Shown: positions 9,682-17,744, numbered from the stretch's first letter. The stretch: DNA of 64,000 nucleotides from CAYOHG01 sp964465125 (GCA_964465125.1 CAYXIO010000018.1:4714-68713); one strand, 5' to 3'. Made by a program: numbers and translations. Notes: generated by a model from the letters alone, not told the origin.

Positions 9682-10875
9682 ATGTCCCGCAACGGCAAGG
9701 TGATCGTAGCGATGTCTGGCGGCGTGGATTCGTCCGTGGCCGCCTGCCTGCTCCGCGAGCAGGGATATGAGTGTATCGGCGTGTTCATGCGCGCCGGTGC
9801 AGCGCCGCCGGAGCCGCGCGCCTGCGCTGCTGACGGGGGAGCGTCGACGGGCTCAAGTCGACGGGCATTCCGCCACGGCTGCTGCTCGGCCGATGACGCC
9901 GCCGACGCCCGTGCCGTGGCCGGGCGGCTCGGAATCCCGTTCTACGCCCTGAATTTCGAAGCCGAGTTCGGCGCGATCATCAATTACTTCGTCGACGAGT
10001 ACGCGCGCGGCCGCACGCCCAATCCCTGCGTTCAATGCAACATCCGCTTGAAGTTCGGGCGGTTGCTCGAGTATGCGAATCTGCTCGATGCGCCCTTCGT
10101 GGCGACCGGGCACTACGCCCGCATCGTCCAACTCGCTGATCCGCAGGGCCGACCCGCGCACCGGCTGGCCCGCGCCGCCAATCTCGACAAGGACCAATCC
10201 TACGTGCTGTTCGGCATCCAGGCGGCGGACCTGCCGCGCTGCCGCTTTCCGCTGGGCGAGTTTCGCGACAAGCGCGAGGTTCGGGCCGTCGCTGCCGAAC
10301 TCGGCCTGCGCGTGCACGACAAGCCCGACAGCCAGGAAGTCTGCTTCGTGCCCGACCATGACTACAAGCGCCTCGTTCACGAGCGCCGGCCGCAGACCGT
10401 GCGCGTCGGCGAGCTGCGCGATCGCGACGGGCGGCGGATCGGCACGCATGACGGCGTGGCTTCCTTCACCATCGGCCAACGCCGCGGGCTGGGGGTTGCG
10501 CTGGGAGTGCCGGCCTACGTCACGCGGCTCGATGTGCTGAACAACGTAGTCACGCTCGGCTCGCGCGACGATTTGCTCGCCGACGGACTTGTCGCCGAGG
10601 ACCTGAACTGGCATGGGGACGCGCCGCCGGTCCTGAGCGCGGAAGCAGACGCCGCGGGCTCGCCGGTTGAAATCAAGATTCGCCACGCGCACGAGCCGGC
10701 GGCCGGACACCTGCGCCGCCTTGAGGACGGTTCCGCCGAAGCCCGCTTTGTGACCCGACAGAGCGCCGTGACACCCGGCCAGGCCGCCGTCTTCTACGAT
10801 CCGGCCGGCGTGGTGCTGGGCGGCGGGTGGATTCGGTCCGCGATTCCGCTCCAGCCGACGGCCGGGGCGCAATAG
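9682..10875 (+). CDS. mnmA: tRNA-uridine 2-sulfurtransferase MnmA
   Basis: A 397-residue tRNA-specific 2-thiouridylase, which installs s2U34 in the wobble position of tRNA-Lys, -Glu and -Gln. The PP-loop SGGVDSS lies at residues 12-18. The catalytic cysteines are in RTPNPCVQCN and DSQEVCFV. FTIGQRRGLGVALG and the C-terminal beta barrel are also present. Between FMRAG and HGCCSADDAADAR there is an Ala/Gly/Arg-rich stretch slightly longer than in Escherichia coli. ATG 9682 gives the canonical N-terminus directly before KVIVAMSGGVDSS. Immediately downstream are REP-like repeats. Confidence 0.96.
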   Translation: MSRNGKVIVAMSGGVDSSVAACLLREQGYECIGVFMRAGAAPPEPRACAADGGASTGSSRRAFRHGCCSADDAADARAVAGRLGIPFYALNFEAEFGAIINYFVDEYARGRTPNPCVQCNIRLKFGRLLEYANLLDAPFVATGHYARIVQLADPQGRPAHRLARAANLDKDQSYVLFGIQAADLPRCRFPLGEFRDKREVRAVAAELGLRVHDKPDSQEVCFVPDHDYKRLVHERRPQTVRVGELRDRDGRRIGTHDGVASFTIGQRRGLGVALGVPAYVTRLDVLNNVVTLGSRDDLLADGLVAEDLNWHGDAPPVLSAEADAAGSPVEIKIRHAHEPAAGHLRRLEDGSAEARFVTRQSAVTPGQAAVFYDPAGVVLGGGWIRSAIPLQPTAGAQ

Positions 10876-10880
10876 CGGGC

Positions 10881-10899
10881 GGGCGGCATGCGTTCGCGG
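10881..10899 (+). repeat. Partial REP-like half-copy
   Basis: GGGCGGCATGCGTTCGCGG differs at one base from the first 19 bases of the full repeat at 10902-10938 and sits 21 bases upstream of it in the same direction. It is therefore a tandem half-copy directly after the mnmA stop codon. Confidence 0.7.
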
Positions 10900-10901
10900 G
10901 T

Positions 10902-10938
10902 GGGTGGCATGCGTTCGCGGTACTCCGCGTAAGCATGC
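10902..10938 (+). repeat. REP-like repeat, left copy
   Basis: This 37-base element begins GGGTGGCATGCG and ends AAGCATGC. It is an imperfect palindrome (GCATGC near both ends) preceded by GGGT. Its reverse complement matches 11623-11659 at 35 of 37 positions. The two copies point toward each other around a decayed REP-associated transposase gene, as REP/RAYT units do. Confidence 0.85.
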
Positions 10939-10993
10939 GTTCCGGGCGCGGACCTCGATTCAGTTCATGCGCCACCCCGTTCATGATGCCCGC

Positions 10994-11599
10994 ATGCGTC
11001 TTCCCGACGGCCGTATTCGCAAGCTGCGACGCAGTTCCGACGACGCCGCCGCCGCCCACGCGCTGACGTTCTCCTGCTTTCATCGCCGCCCATTTCTGAC
11101 GCGTGAGCGCGCCTGCATCGGGCTGGTTGACGCGTTGGAACGTGCCCGGCACGATCAGCAGTTCGACCTGTGGGCCTCTGTCGTCATGCCCGAGCACGTT
11201 CACATCGTCCTCTGGCCGCGCGGCCCGCTGCTTCGCCTCCGCTCGGTGCTGGCCGCGATCAAGTTGCCCGTCAGCCGGCGCGCCCTCGCGTTCGTCACGC
11301 AAGAGGCGCCGCAATTCCTCAGCGAGATGCTCGAACTCCAGCCCAACGGACGATCGGCCCACCGATTCTGGCAGCGCGGCGGCGGTTAGGACCGCGATTT
11401 GCACGACCCCGGCGCGATCCGCGCGACGATTGAAGACATCCACGCCAACCCTGTGCGCACCAGGCTCGTCGAGCGCCCGGAACTTTGGCGCTGGTCGAGC
11501 GCTGCATACTTCGCCCGAGCGGGCGCTGCGCCGTTGAAACCTGACGTGGATTCGATCCCAGCGGCGCCGGCGCATTGGCGCTCTTGGAGTTGCACCTGA
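10994..11599 (+). pseudogene. REP-associated tyrosine transposase (RAYT) with in-frame amber stop
   Basis: The reading frame encodes a Y1 (HUH) transposase of the IS200-like RAYT group. The HUH motif is intact (VVMPEHVHIVLWP). An amber TAG at 11387-11389 interrupts RFWQRGGG-stop-DRDLHDP, where relatives normally read GGGYDRN, so a Tyr codon became a stop. After it the same frame continues as IEDIHANPVRTRLV and WRWSSAAYF. By alignment to E. coli RayT, the residue before IHANPV should be the catalytic Tyr but is Asp (GAC, one change from TAC). Two independent defects indicate a dead gene. ATG 10994 is the most likely original start. REP-like repeats flank it. Confidence 0.85.
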
Positions 11600-11622
11600 T
11601 TGGGTCGAGCGGCCGAGGCAGA

Positions 11623-11659
11623 GCATGCTTACTCGGAGTACCGCGAAAGCATGCCACCC
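11623..11659 (-). repeat. REP-like repeat, right copy (inverted)
   Basis: This is the inverted partner of 10902-10938, with 35 of 37 bases matching. It reads GCATGCTTACTCGG through AAGCATGCCACCC on the plus strand, and its ends GCATGCTT / AAGCATGC can form an 8-bp stem. It lies 24 bases after the transposase stop codon. Confidence 0.85.
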
Positions 11660-11701
11660 GTCACCCGTCCGGTTTTCAACCGGTGGATGAGCCGGTTGCC
11701 G

Positions 11702-11729
11702 TTGCCGACCGCCGATCAATCGCTACAAT
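11702..11729 (+). promoter_or_regulatory. Promoter of tRNA-Ser
   Basis: TTGCCG (11702-11707) and TACAAT (11724-11729) are separated by 16 bases. Initiation about 7 bases later would leave a leader of roughly 13 bases before the mature tRNA end. This is a good sigma-70-type promoter for this GC-rich DNA. Confidence 0.65.
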
Positions 11730-11748
11730 TCGCGCTGCTTCGCTCGCC

Positions 11749-11840
<92 letters not shown>

Positions 11841-11904
11841 TTCAGCCCCGCGAATCGATGTGCGCAGACGCCCCGTCGCGGGCTGTCACTGCGCCCTGCA
11901 ACCC

Positions 11905-11928
11905 GCGAACCCGCCGGCGGGCTTTCGC
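11905..11928. terminator. Strong hairpin between convergent tRNA-Ser and GH106 gene
   Basis: GCGAA plus the palindrome CCCGCCGGCGGG (11910-11921) and TTCGC form a GC-rich hairpin with a small CT bulge. It is just downstream of the GH106 stop codon and about 65 bases past the tRNA. There is no T tract, so the termination mechanism is uncertain. Confidence 0.5.
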
Positions 11929-11929
11929 G

Positions 11930-14900
11930 CTAATCCAGCGGAACGCGCTCCGCGGCGATCAGCCGAACCGGCCCCAGCAGCCCCGATTCCAGCGGCTGGT
12001 CGTCCTTGCTCCAGTGCGCCCAGGTCGTGAACGTCAGCCGCTGCGGAACCGGGCGCGGCTCGTGCTTGCTGAACCAGTCCGGCCACTTCTTCAGCGGCTT
12101 GCCGTTCCACTCGCAATCGGGTGGATACTGCTCATCTCCGATCAGGCGGTTGGTCCAAAGGTTGGTCACTTCGACGCGCAGCGTGTTCGCCCCCGCCTTG
12201 AGCACGCTCGTAACTTCGGCCGCGAACGGCGGCTTCCACCACACGCCAAGGTCCTTGCCGTTCAGCGTTACGCGCGCGAGGTATTTCACGTCGCCGAGAT
12301 CGAGATACACCGCGCGATCCGGTGCGAGCAGGCCGCCCGGCACCTCAAACGTCTGCTCATACGCCGCGGTGCCGGAGAAGTAGCGAATGCCGGCGTCGCC
12401 GTGCTCCGTCCACGAGACCAGCTTGTCGAGCGTGACTTCCGGCGGCGCGCCCCAGTTCGGCGGAAAGCGCAGCGTCCACGGGCCTCCCAACTCATGCGAG
12501 ACCGCGGGCGACTGCACGCGCACCTCGCGCGGCTTGCCCGCGGCGGTCCGAAGCTGGAAATTCCCGGCGCTGAACGCCCGCAGCTCCAGGCCGCCCGAAC
12601 CGGCGGATTCGATCGTGAACGCGGGCCAGGCGGGCGCAGGCGGCAGCTCGGCCAGCTCGATCGAGTCATTCTCACGCACGATGCGCAGGAACGCCTGCCC
12701 GTCGATCGCGTACTCGAGCCGCAGTTGCTTGACGTGGTTGTAGGTCGGATCGCCGAAGTTCGTGTTGTTCGCGCCGATAACGTACTCGCCCGCGGCCGCC
12801 AGCGCGGCGACTTTCGCGGTCACATCCGCACCGCCCGCGCCGTCAACCGCCTCGTAGACCGCTTTGCGAATCTCGATCTTCGGCGCGGCGGGCTCGTGCG
12901 CCGAGGCTTCGGCCTTCGCCGACACGAGATGGTCCCCAGCGGCCGGCGTTCGGAACACGACAAACACCGAGCCGCGCGGATCGAAGCGGATGGGCACAGT
13001 CGTGCGGCCGTCGGCTTCGCTCCAGACAGGCGCGGGCTCGATTCGCCCGCTGTCGGCATGCCACCGTTCCGGCGTTTTTCCGCTGACCCGGAAGGTGCAA
13101 TCGATCGTCGCGGACCGCGCCCGCTGGTTGGAGACAAAGTACACTTCGGCCCCGTCGACGATGCGGTGAATCCACGCCATCCGCGGCTTGAGCGCGTCGC
13201 CCGCAAAGGTGCAGTCCGGAGCGACGTTCAGCGACGCCAGCACTTCCTCGACGCTCATGCCGCAGTAGACTCGACCTTCGCCGAATGCGTGCCCATGAGC
13301 CGACTTCCCGTCGCAGCCTGCCCAGACTTCTTCGCCGATGCGCTTCACCGCGTCGTCGTTCGCACCGCGGTCCGACAGGCTGGGCGAGCGCGCCGGCTTG
13401 CGACCGATCACCACCGCGCCGGCCCGCACAAGCTCGCGCAGCTTCGCGGCGACCGCCGGCGTCATGAGCTCGGTGTCCGGCAGCACCAGCACGGCATAGC
13501 TGGGCCCGTTCGGCAGCGAAAGGCGGCCGCCGCGCACCGTCATGCGGTTGATCAGCACGTCCGGGTTGCACGCGTCGTAGTCGAAGCCTGCCTCCTTGAG
13601 CGCGGGGTTGTGCGTGGCGGTCTGAGGAGCCGCGTCGCCCATGAAGTAGCAGACATCGCCAGTGGATTGTCCGGCCTGCAATAGAAACTGGCAGCGATGC
13701 AGGTAGCTGACCCAGGCGCTGCCCGGCTGCCACCACGTTGTCGTCCGCTCGAAATGCGTGCCCCATTGGCCCATCGTCATGCCCGGCCAGACGTTGAGCC
13801 ACGGCTGGTGCGCGTAGCGGTGAATGATGTAGCGATTGATGCCGGTGGTGTACATCAGGTCGCCGACCGCCTTGAGCGAGTAGGGGTGATTCTGCCATCG
13901 GCCGCTGGCCGGGACGGCGGTGAACGACTCGGCGCCGACGATGCGCTTGCCGTAGGTGTGCGCCACAGACGCGGCGAGCTTGCACGAGTTGCTCTCGCCG
14001 CCGCCGACCCAGAACTCGCCCATGACGATGTCGGCCTGCTTCGCGACGCGCAGGCACTCGAACGGGCCGTCATACGGCTCGATCGACGCCATCAGCCCCG
14101 CCTGCCGGCAGCGCTCGGCGAAGTAGTCGTAGTAGTTCATGGCGAACAGGTCGCTGATCGTTCGCCGCAGGTCCCACAGGAAGCGCTCGGACGTTTCGCC
14201 GCTCTCGACGATTCGCCCGGTCATGACCGGCAGGAAGGGCAGCAGGTCGTAGCCGCGCAGCTTGCGGAATTCGTCGCGGAATTGCGCGGTCCAGTTCTGC
14301 GGCCCCATTTCGTAGCTGTCGATCAGGGAGTTGTTGAGTGCGGAGCCGGCGAGCGGGCCGAGGTCGCGCAGCAGAGGCGCGATGCCGGCTTCCCAGTGGG
14401 CGTCGAGGCCTGCGCGGCTGAGCTTGTCGCATTCCAGGCCGCGACCCGACTCGGGCGCCGGGGCGCATACCGCGCCGGTGGGTGTGTAGCCGAACCGCAG
14501 GATCGTCCAGGAGCCTGCCGGCACGTCCCACGTCAGCCGGCCGTCGGCCGCCATTCGTGAGCTCAGGTCGACGATGGCGGCAGGATCGATCGTCGCCGTC
14601 GGCGGATAGGCCGTCAGGTCGGGCTGCTGATCGTAGCGCGCCTCAAACCCGGCCTTGGGCTTGATGTCCTTGATGCGGGTCTTGTCATCGCCTGGCGTAG
14701 GAAACGCGACCAGCGCGATGTCTCGATAGAAGTCGAGCCGGGCTTCCGGCTGCTTGATGACCTGGTCGAGCTTCGCCGGGCCGCTGATCTGCGTCTCGCT
14801 GAAGACCACGATCTGCATCGCCTGCTCGGGCTTGATCCACGGCCCGCCGCTGCTCGACCAGCCGGCGCAGTTGTGAAAGCACAATTCGAGCCCGAGCCGC

Positions 14901-15205
14901 TTGGCCTCGCTCGCCGCAAAGCGCATCAACGCGCGCCATTCCGGGCTGTTGTACTGGATGGGGCCGAGCGGAATCGCCTCCGAGACATTGAAGATCTGCG
15001 CACCGCCGAGGCCGATCTGCTTCATTGCTTCCAGATCGGCCGTGATGCCTTCCTTCGTGACGTTGCCGTTCATCCAGTGCCACCAGGTGTGCGGGCGGGC
15101 GAGGTCCGGCGGGTTGGCGAAGCCGGCCGCCAGGTCGTTTTGGGCGGGCGCGGGCGGCACAAACAGGGTCAGAAGGGCAGCCAGCGCGTAGGTCGACTTA
15201 TGCAT
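11930..15205 (-). CDS. Secreted GH106-like alpha-L-rhamnosidase
   Basis: A 1,091-residue exported enzyme resembling glycoside hydrolase family 106, which releases terminal alpha-L-rhamnose from pectic or other glycans. A signal peptide (ALAALLTLFVPPAPAQ) is at the N-terminus. Family-like blocks include TWWHWMNGNVTKEGITADLE (residues about 40-60), LCFHNCAGWSSSGGPW, DSYEMGPQNWTAQFRDEF, MGEFWVGGGESNSCKLAAS and VGAESFTAVPASGRWQNHP. A C-terminal beta-rich part with DLGDVKYLARVTLNGKDLGV resembles a sugar-binding domain. ATG 15205 (AAGGAA upstream) was preferred over GTG 15223. Specificity for rhamnose is inferred from the family. Confidence 0.87.
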   Translation of the reverse strand: MHKSTYALAALLTLFVPPAPAQNDLAAGFANPPDLARPHTWWHWMNGNVTKEGITADLEAMKQIGLGGAQIFNVSEAIPLGPIQYNSPEWRALMRFAASEAKRLGLELCFHNCAGWSSSGGPWIKPEQAMQIVVFSETQISGPAKLDQVIKQPEARLDFYRDIALVAFPTPGDDKTRIKDIKPKAGFEARYDQQPDLTAYPPTATIDPAAIVDLSSRMAADGRLTWDVPAGSWTILRFGYTPTGAVCAPAPESGRGLECDKLSRAGLDAHWEAGIAPLLRDLGPLAGSALNNSLIDSYEMGPQNWTAQFRDEFRKLRGYDLLPFLPVMTGRIVESGETSERFLWDLRRTISDLFAMNYYDYFAERCRQAGLMASIEPYDGPFECLRVAKQADIVMGEFWVGGGESNSCKLAASVAHTYGKRIVGAESFTAVPASGRWQNHPYSLKAVGDLMYTTGINRYIIHRYAHQPWLNVWPGMTMGQWGTHFERTTTWWQPGSAWVSYLHRCQFLLQAGQSTGDVCYFMGDAAPQTATHNPALKEAGFDYDACNPDVLINRMTVRGGRLSLPNGPSYAVLVLPDTELMTPAVAAKLRELVRAGAVVIGRKPARSPSLSDRGANDDAVKRIGEEVWAGCDGKSAHGHAFGEGRVYCGMSVEEVLASLNVAPDCTFAGDALKPRMAWIHRIVDGAEVYFVSNQRARSATIDCTFRVSGKTPERWHADSGRIEPAPVWSEADGRTTVPIRFDPRGSVFVVFRTPAAGDHLVSAKAEASAHEPAAPKIEIRKAVYEAVDGAGGADVTAKVAALAAAGEYVIGANNTNFGDPTYNHVKQLRLEYAIDGQAFLRIVRENDSIELAELPPAPAWPAFTIESAGSGGLELRAFSAGNFQLRTAAGKPREVRVQSPAVSHELGGPWTLRFPPNWGAPPEVTLDKLVSWTEHGDAGIRYFSGTAAYEQTFEVPGGLLAPDRAVYLDLGDVKYLARVTLNGKDLGVWWKPPFAAEVTSVLKAGANTLRVEVTNLWTNRLIGDEQYPPDCEWNGKPLKKWPDWFSKHEPRPVPQRLTFTTWAHWSKDDQPLESGLLGPVRLIAAERVPLD

Positions 15206-15333
15206 GCGGGGTTCCTTTTGCACAGCGCGCGGCCCGCGCGCTCAAGATTCACCTGGCCGGCGGCGGCGAGCGAACGCTGCGACGGGCAGCAGTGCGCCGC
15301 GCGCGAGGCGGCATGCAGGGGCAGGAGACTCAT
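15169..15333 (-). other. Possible 54-codon leader reading frame before the GH106 gene
   Basis: An ATG at 15333 is preceded by GAGGT at a 7-base spacing, one of the better ribosome sites in the region. The frame encodes 54 residues starting MSLLPLHAAS and stops 37 bases inside the GH106 gene in another frame. It may be a translated leader that couples to GH106 translation. The composition is not strongly protein-like, so it may not be a real gene. Confidence 0.3.
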
Positions 15334-15344
15334 GGGTGTGACCT

Positions 15345-15357
15345 CGTCTGACAGACG
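15345..15357. promoter_or_regulatory. 13-base perfect palindrome near the GH106 transcription start
   Basis: CGTCTG-A-CAGACG lies about 12 bases downstream (minus strand) of the -10 box at 15370-15375, where it would straddle or follow the transcription start. This is a typical position for a repressor operator, but no cognate regulator is adjacent. Confidence 0.4.
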
Positions 15358-15369
15358 AAGACCGAGCCC

Positions 15370-15375
15370 ATTATA
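15370..15375 (-). promoter_or_regulatory. Consensus -10 box upstream of the GH106 gene
   Basis: TATAAT on the minus strand, 165 bases upstream of the GH106 ATG, is a perfect -10 consensus in otherwise GC-rich sequence. No good -35 is present at 16 to 18 bases; TTGGCC is at 20. Confidence 0.45.
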
Positions 15376-15576
15376 TCGCGCTTCGAGACGGCGAAGGCCA
15401 ACGTCGTGCGCGCCCAGCGGGGGCGGCGCCGGCGCCGAGCGGTAGCGGGCTCGATCGATCCCACCCCGTTTCGGATCCCTCGCGCGGCTCCCGGAGTCGC
15501 GTGCGCCCGACCTTTCGAGGGTCGAACGACGCGCGCAGCGTGCGCACAAGAAAAAGGGTCCAAACCGTTCAGCGGG

Positions 15577-15613
15577 CGCGAAAAAAACCGCTTCCGACCG
15601 AGGTTTTTTCGCG
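15577..15613. repeat. A-tract/T-tract inverted repeat
   Basis: CGCG followed by seven A and CC (15577-15589) is mirrored by GG, six T and CGCG (15602-15613) around a 12-base loop. One unpaired A is the only defect. The shape resembles a bidirectional terminator, yet it lies between two divergent genes. Confidence 0.6.
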
Positions 15614-15816
15614 GCTTGTCCGTCGCGGCGGAATGATCGCGTTACGGTCTGATTGAAGGCGCCCAGTCGCTCCGATTCAACGCGATTGTCGCTCTTCCGC
15701 TACGTCCGTCGGTCAGCGCGCCCGTTCGCGCCAGTGGCCGGCCCTCCTGTGCGGATTCGTGACTGGGTGCCTCGCGAGCCGCGTTCCATTCAGTTCGCTT
15801 CGACCGGAGGTGAGGC

Positions 15817-16587
15817 ATGGGAGACACTGCGCGCCGAAACTTCGATCTCGAGATCCGCGATCTCTCCGAACCCTATGTCGACGAAACCGCGCGGATTCAC
15901 GTCCTGTGCTTCCCCGAGAAGCTGGAAGCGAAGCTCGGCGTCGACTGCATCGCGGATTGCCTGCGACGTCGCTACGTCAGCCCCGGGGGAGACTGCTTCA
16001 GCCGGATCGCCATCGACAGCATGACCGGACGCGTGGCGGGCTATTGTCACGGCGAGCGGTTGGTCCCGGGCAGCTCCGAGGCCAACATGTTTCTGGGGCT
16101 CGCGTTGGCGCGCAAATACTTGCGCCGCCGAATCTGGCTGCGGCCGGGGGTCTGGGTCTGGGTCACGGAACGGGTCCTGCGGAAGTTCTCGCGGCGGGTC
16201 TGGAACGAGGGGGACGCGCTGCAAGTGCTTCCCAACTGGGAAGTTGCGAAGATGCTCGGCATTCACCCCGACTACCGCGGGGGCAACGTTGGCAAGGCGC
16301 TGATGCTCGACAATGAGCTTCAGGCGCGCCGCCGCGGCTCGGACCGCATCTGCGGGCTGGTCAAGCAGTCGAACATCAAGGCAGAACGGCTGTATGCTTC
16401 GGTTGGATGGGTGCGCAGTTCCTCGGACAGCCGGCACTATGACGTGTTCGCGATGCATCGCGACCTGACGGAGTCCGCTGCCGCGCCGCTGATGACCAGG
16501 GAAGCTCCGGTTACATGCACGTTGCCTACATTCACCAGCACTTCGCCACCCGAAACGCGGCCACGGGAACGCGCTCGTACGAAATGA
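15817..16587 (+). CDS. GNAT-like acetyltransferase in a glycan gene group
   Basis: A 256-residue protein of GNAT type. The acetyl-CoA loop region is MLGIHPDYRGGNVGKALMLD (about residues 147-166), followed by GSDRICGLVKQSNIKAERLY and the terminal strand YASVGW. A strong ribosome site (GGAGGTGAGG) precedes ATG 15817. The last 23 codons overlap the glycosyltransferase start in another frame by 73 bases. Co-transcription with a glycosyltransferase and a FemAB-like gene suggests it N-acetylates an amino sugar of a surface glycan, but that is inference. Confidence 0.78.
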   Translation: MGDTARRNFDLEIRDLSEPYVDETARIHVLCFPEKLEAKLGVDCIADCLRRRYVSPGGDCFSRIAIDSMTGRVAGYCHGERLVPGSSEANMFLGLALARKYLRRRIWLRPGVWVWVTERVLRKFSRRVWNEGDALQVLPNWEVAKMLGIHPDYRGGNVGKALMLDNELQARRRGSDRICGLVKQSNIKAERLYASVGWVRSSSDSRHYDVFAMHRDLTESAAAPLMTREAPVTCTLPTFTSTSPPETRPRERARTK

Positions 16588-17744
16588 GCCGAAAGCTGAT
16601 CGAGGCCGGCCACTCGGTCAGCATGATCTGCGGCGTCAATTCGGCCACCGAGCACGTATTGGAGCACTCCGAGCGTGTCAACGAGTTCGAGGTGGACGGC
16701 ATTCGCGTCCACTGCATCGCCGAGCGTTACGCGAACAAGATGGGGTTCTTCCGGCGGCTGTGGGCGTTTGGAGCCTTCGCGCGCACCGCGGCCCGAGTTG
16801 TCGGCGACCTGAAGGCCGACCTGGTCTTCGCCACTTCCACGCCGCTCTCGGTCGGAATTCCCGGCATGAAAGGCGCGCGGCGCCTGCGCGTGCCGTTCGT
16901 CTTCGAGGTGCGCGATCTCTGGCCGGAGGTGCCGATCGCGATCGGCGTGCTCAAGAGCCGTCCGCTGATCTGGTATTCCAAGCGGCTCGAACGTCAGATC
17001 TACCGCGCGGCACAGCGGATCATCGCGCTCTCTCCCGGAATGAAGGAGGGCATCGCGCGGACCGGCTTTCCTTCGGACAAGATTACGATGGTCCCCAACG
17101 GCTGCGACCTGGACCTCTTCCTTCCCGATGATGCGCCGCTCGACGACGCGCGCTTCGGCGACAAGGACGACTTCCGGCTGGTCTTCTGCGGTGCGCACGG
17201 GCTGGCCAACGGCCTCGACGCGGTGCTCGACGCTGCCGCCGTACTGCGCAAGCGCGGGGTGCGCGGCATCAAGTTCGTGTTCATCGGCGACGGCGGGCAG
17301 CGCGAACGGCTGATGGAGCGGGCGCGAAGCGAGAAGCTCGACGAGCTGACCGTCTGGGTGAAGTTCATTCCCAAGATCGAGCTGGCCCGCATCCTGCCGC
17401 GCATGGAGGTCGGGCTGATGATCCTGCGCAACCTGCCGGCGTTTTACTTTGGAACCTCGCCGAACAAGTTCTTCGACTACATCGCCAGCGGGATTCCGGT
17501 GCTGAACAACTACCCGGGCTGGGTCGCGGGCATGATCGAGGAGCACCAGTGCGGGCGGGTGGTGCCGCCCGACGATCCCGAGGCGTTCGCGGACGCCGTG
17601 CTCGCCCTGCGTGAGCGTCGCGGCGAGCTTCCGGCGATGGGGCGCAACGGGCGCAAGCTGGCCGAGGCGGAATTCGGGCGTGAGAAGCTCGGGGCGCGCT
17701 TCGTCGAGACGCTGGAGCAGGCGCAGCGCGAGTTTCGATCTTGA
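16515..17744 (+). CDS. Glycosyltransferase family 4 (WbuB-like)
   Basis: A 409-residue GT-B fold glycosyltransferase. The N-terminal domain starts with the typical MHVAYIHQHF and contains VRDLWPEVPIAIG. The C-terminal donor domain starts near residue 200 and contains LVFCGAHGLANGLD, FVFIGDGGQRERL and the nucleotide-sugar motif region FFDYIASGIPVLN. It resembles WbuB-type enzymes that transfer N-acetyl-fucosamine in O-antigen assembly. The start is supported by the canonical N-terminus even though it lies inside the previous gene. It probably acts at the inner face of the membrane. Confidence 0.9.
   Translation: MHVAYIHQHFATRNAATGTRSYEMSRKLIEAGHSVSMICGVNSATEHVLEHSERVNEFEVDGIRVHCIAERYANKMGFFRRLWAFGAFARTAARVVGDLKADLVFATSTPLSVGIPGMKGARRLRVPFVFEVRDLWPEVPIAIGVLKSRPLIWYSKRLERQIYRAAQRIIALSPGMKEGIARTGFPSDKITMVPNGCDLDLFLPDDAPLDDARFGDKDDFRLVFCGAHGLANGLDAVLDAAAVLRKRGVRGIKFVFIGDGGQRERLMERARSEKLDELTVWVKFIPKIELARILPRMEVGLMILRNLPAFYFGTSPNKFFDYIASGIPVLNNYPGWVAGMIEEHQCGRVVPPDDPEAFADAVLALRERRGELPAMGRNGRKLAEAEFGREKLGARFVETLEQAQREFRS

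Larger units (their letters stand above)
15206..15816. other. 611-base intergenic region between divergent genes
   Basis: The region separates the GH106 gene (-) from the acetyltransferase gene (+). It holds a minus-strand TATAAT, a 13-base palindrome, a possible leader frame, the hairpin CGACC / GGTCG (15508-15524), and an A-tract/T-tract inverted repeat at 15577-15613. The ribosome site GGAGG of the acetyltransferase is at its right end. No convincing gene is seen elsewhere in it. Confidence 0.6.

Noticed and set aside
11387..11389. UAG in the transposase as a recoded codon
   Set aside because: There is no recoding structure visible, and the catalytic tyrosine is also lost, so gene decay is the simpler explanation.
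15205..15223. GTG 15223 as the GH106 start
   Set aside because: ATG 15205 has a ribosome site (AAGGAA) at good spacing and begins the signal peptide directly; the extra six residues add nothing.
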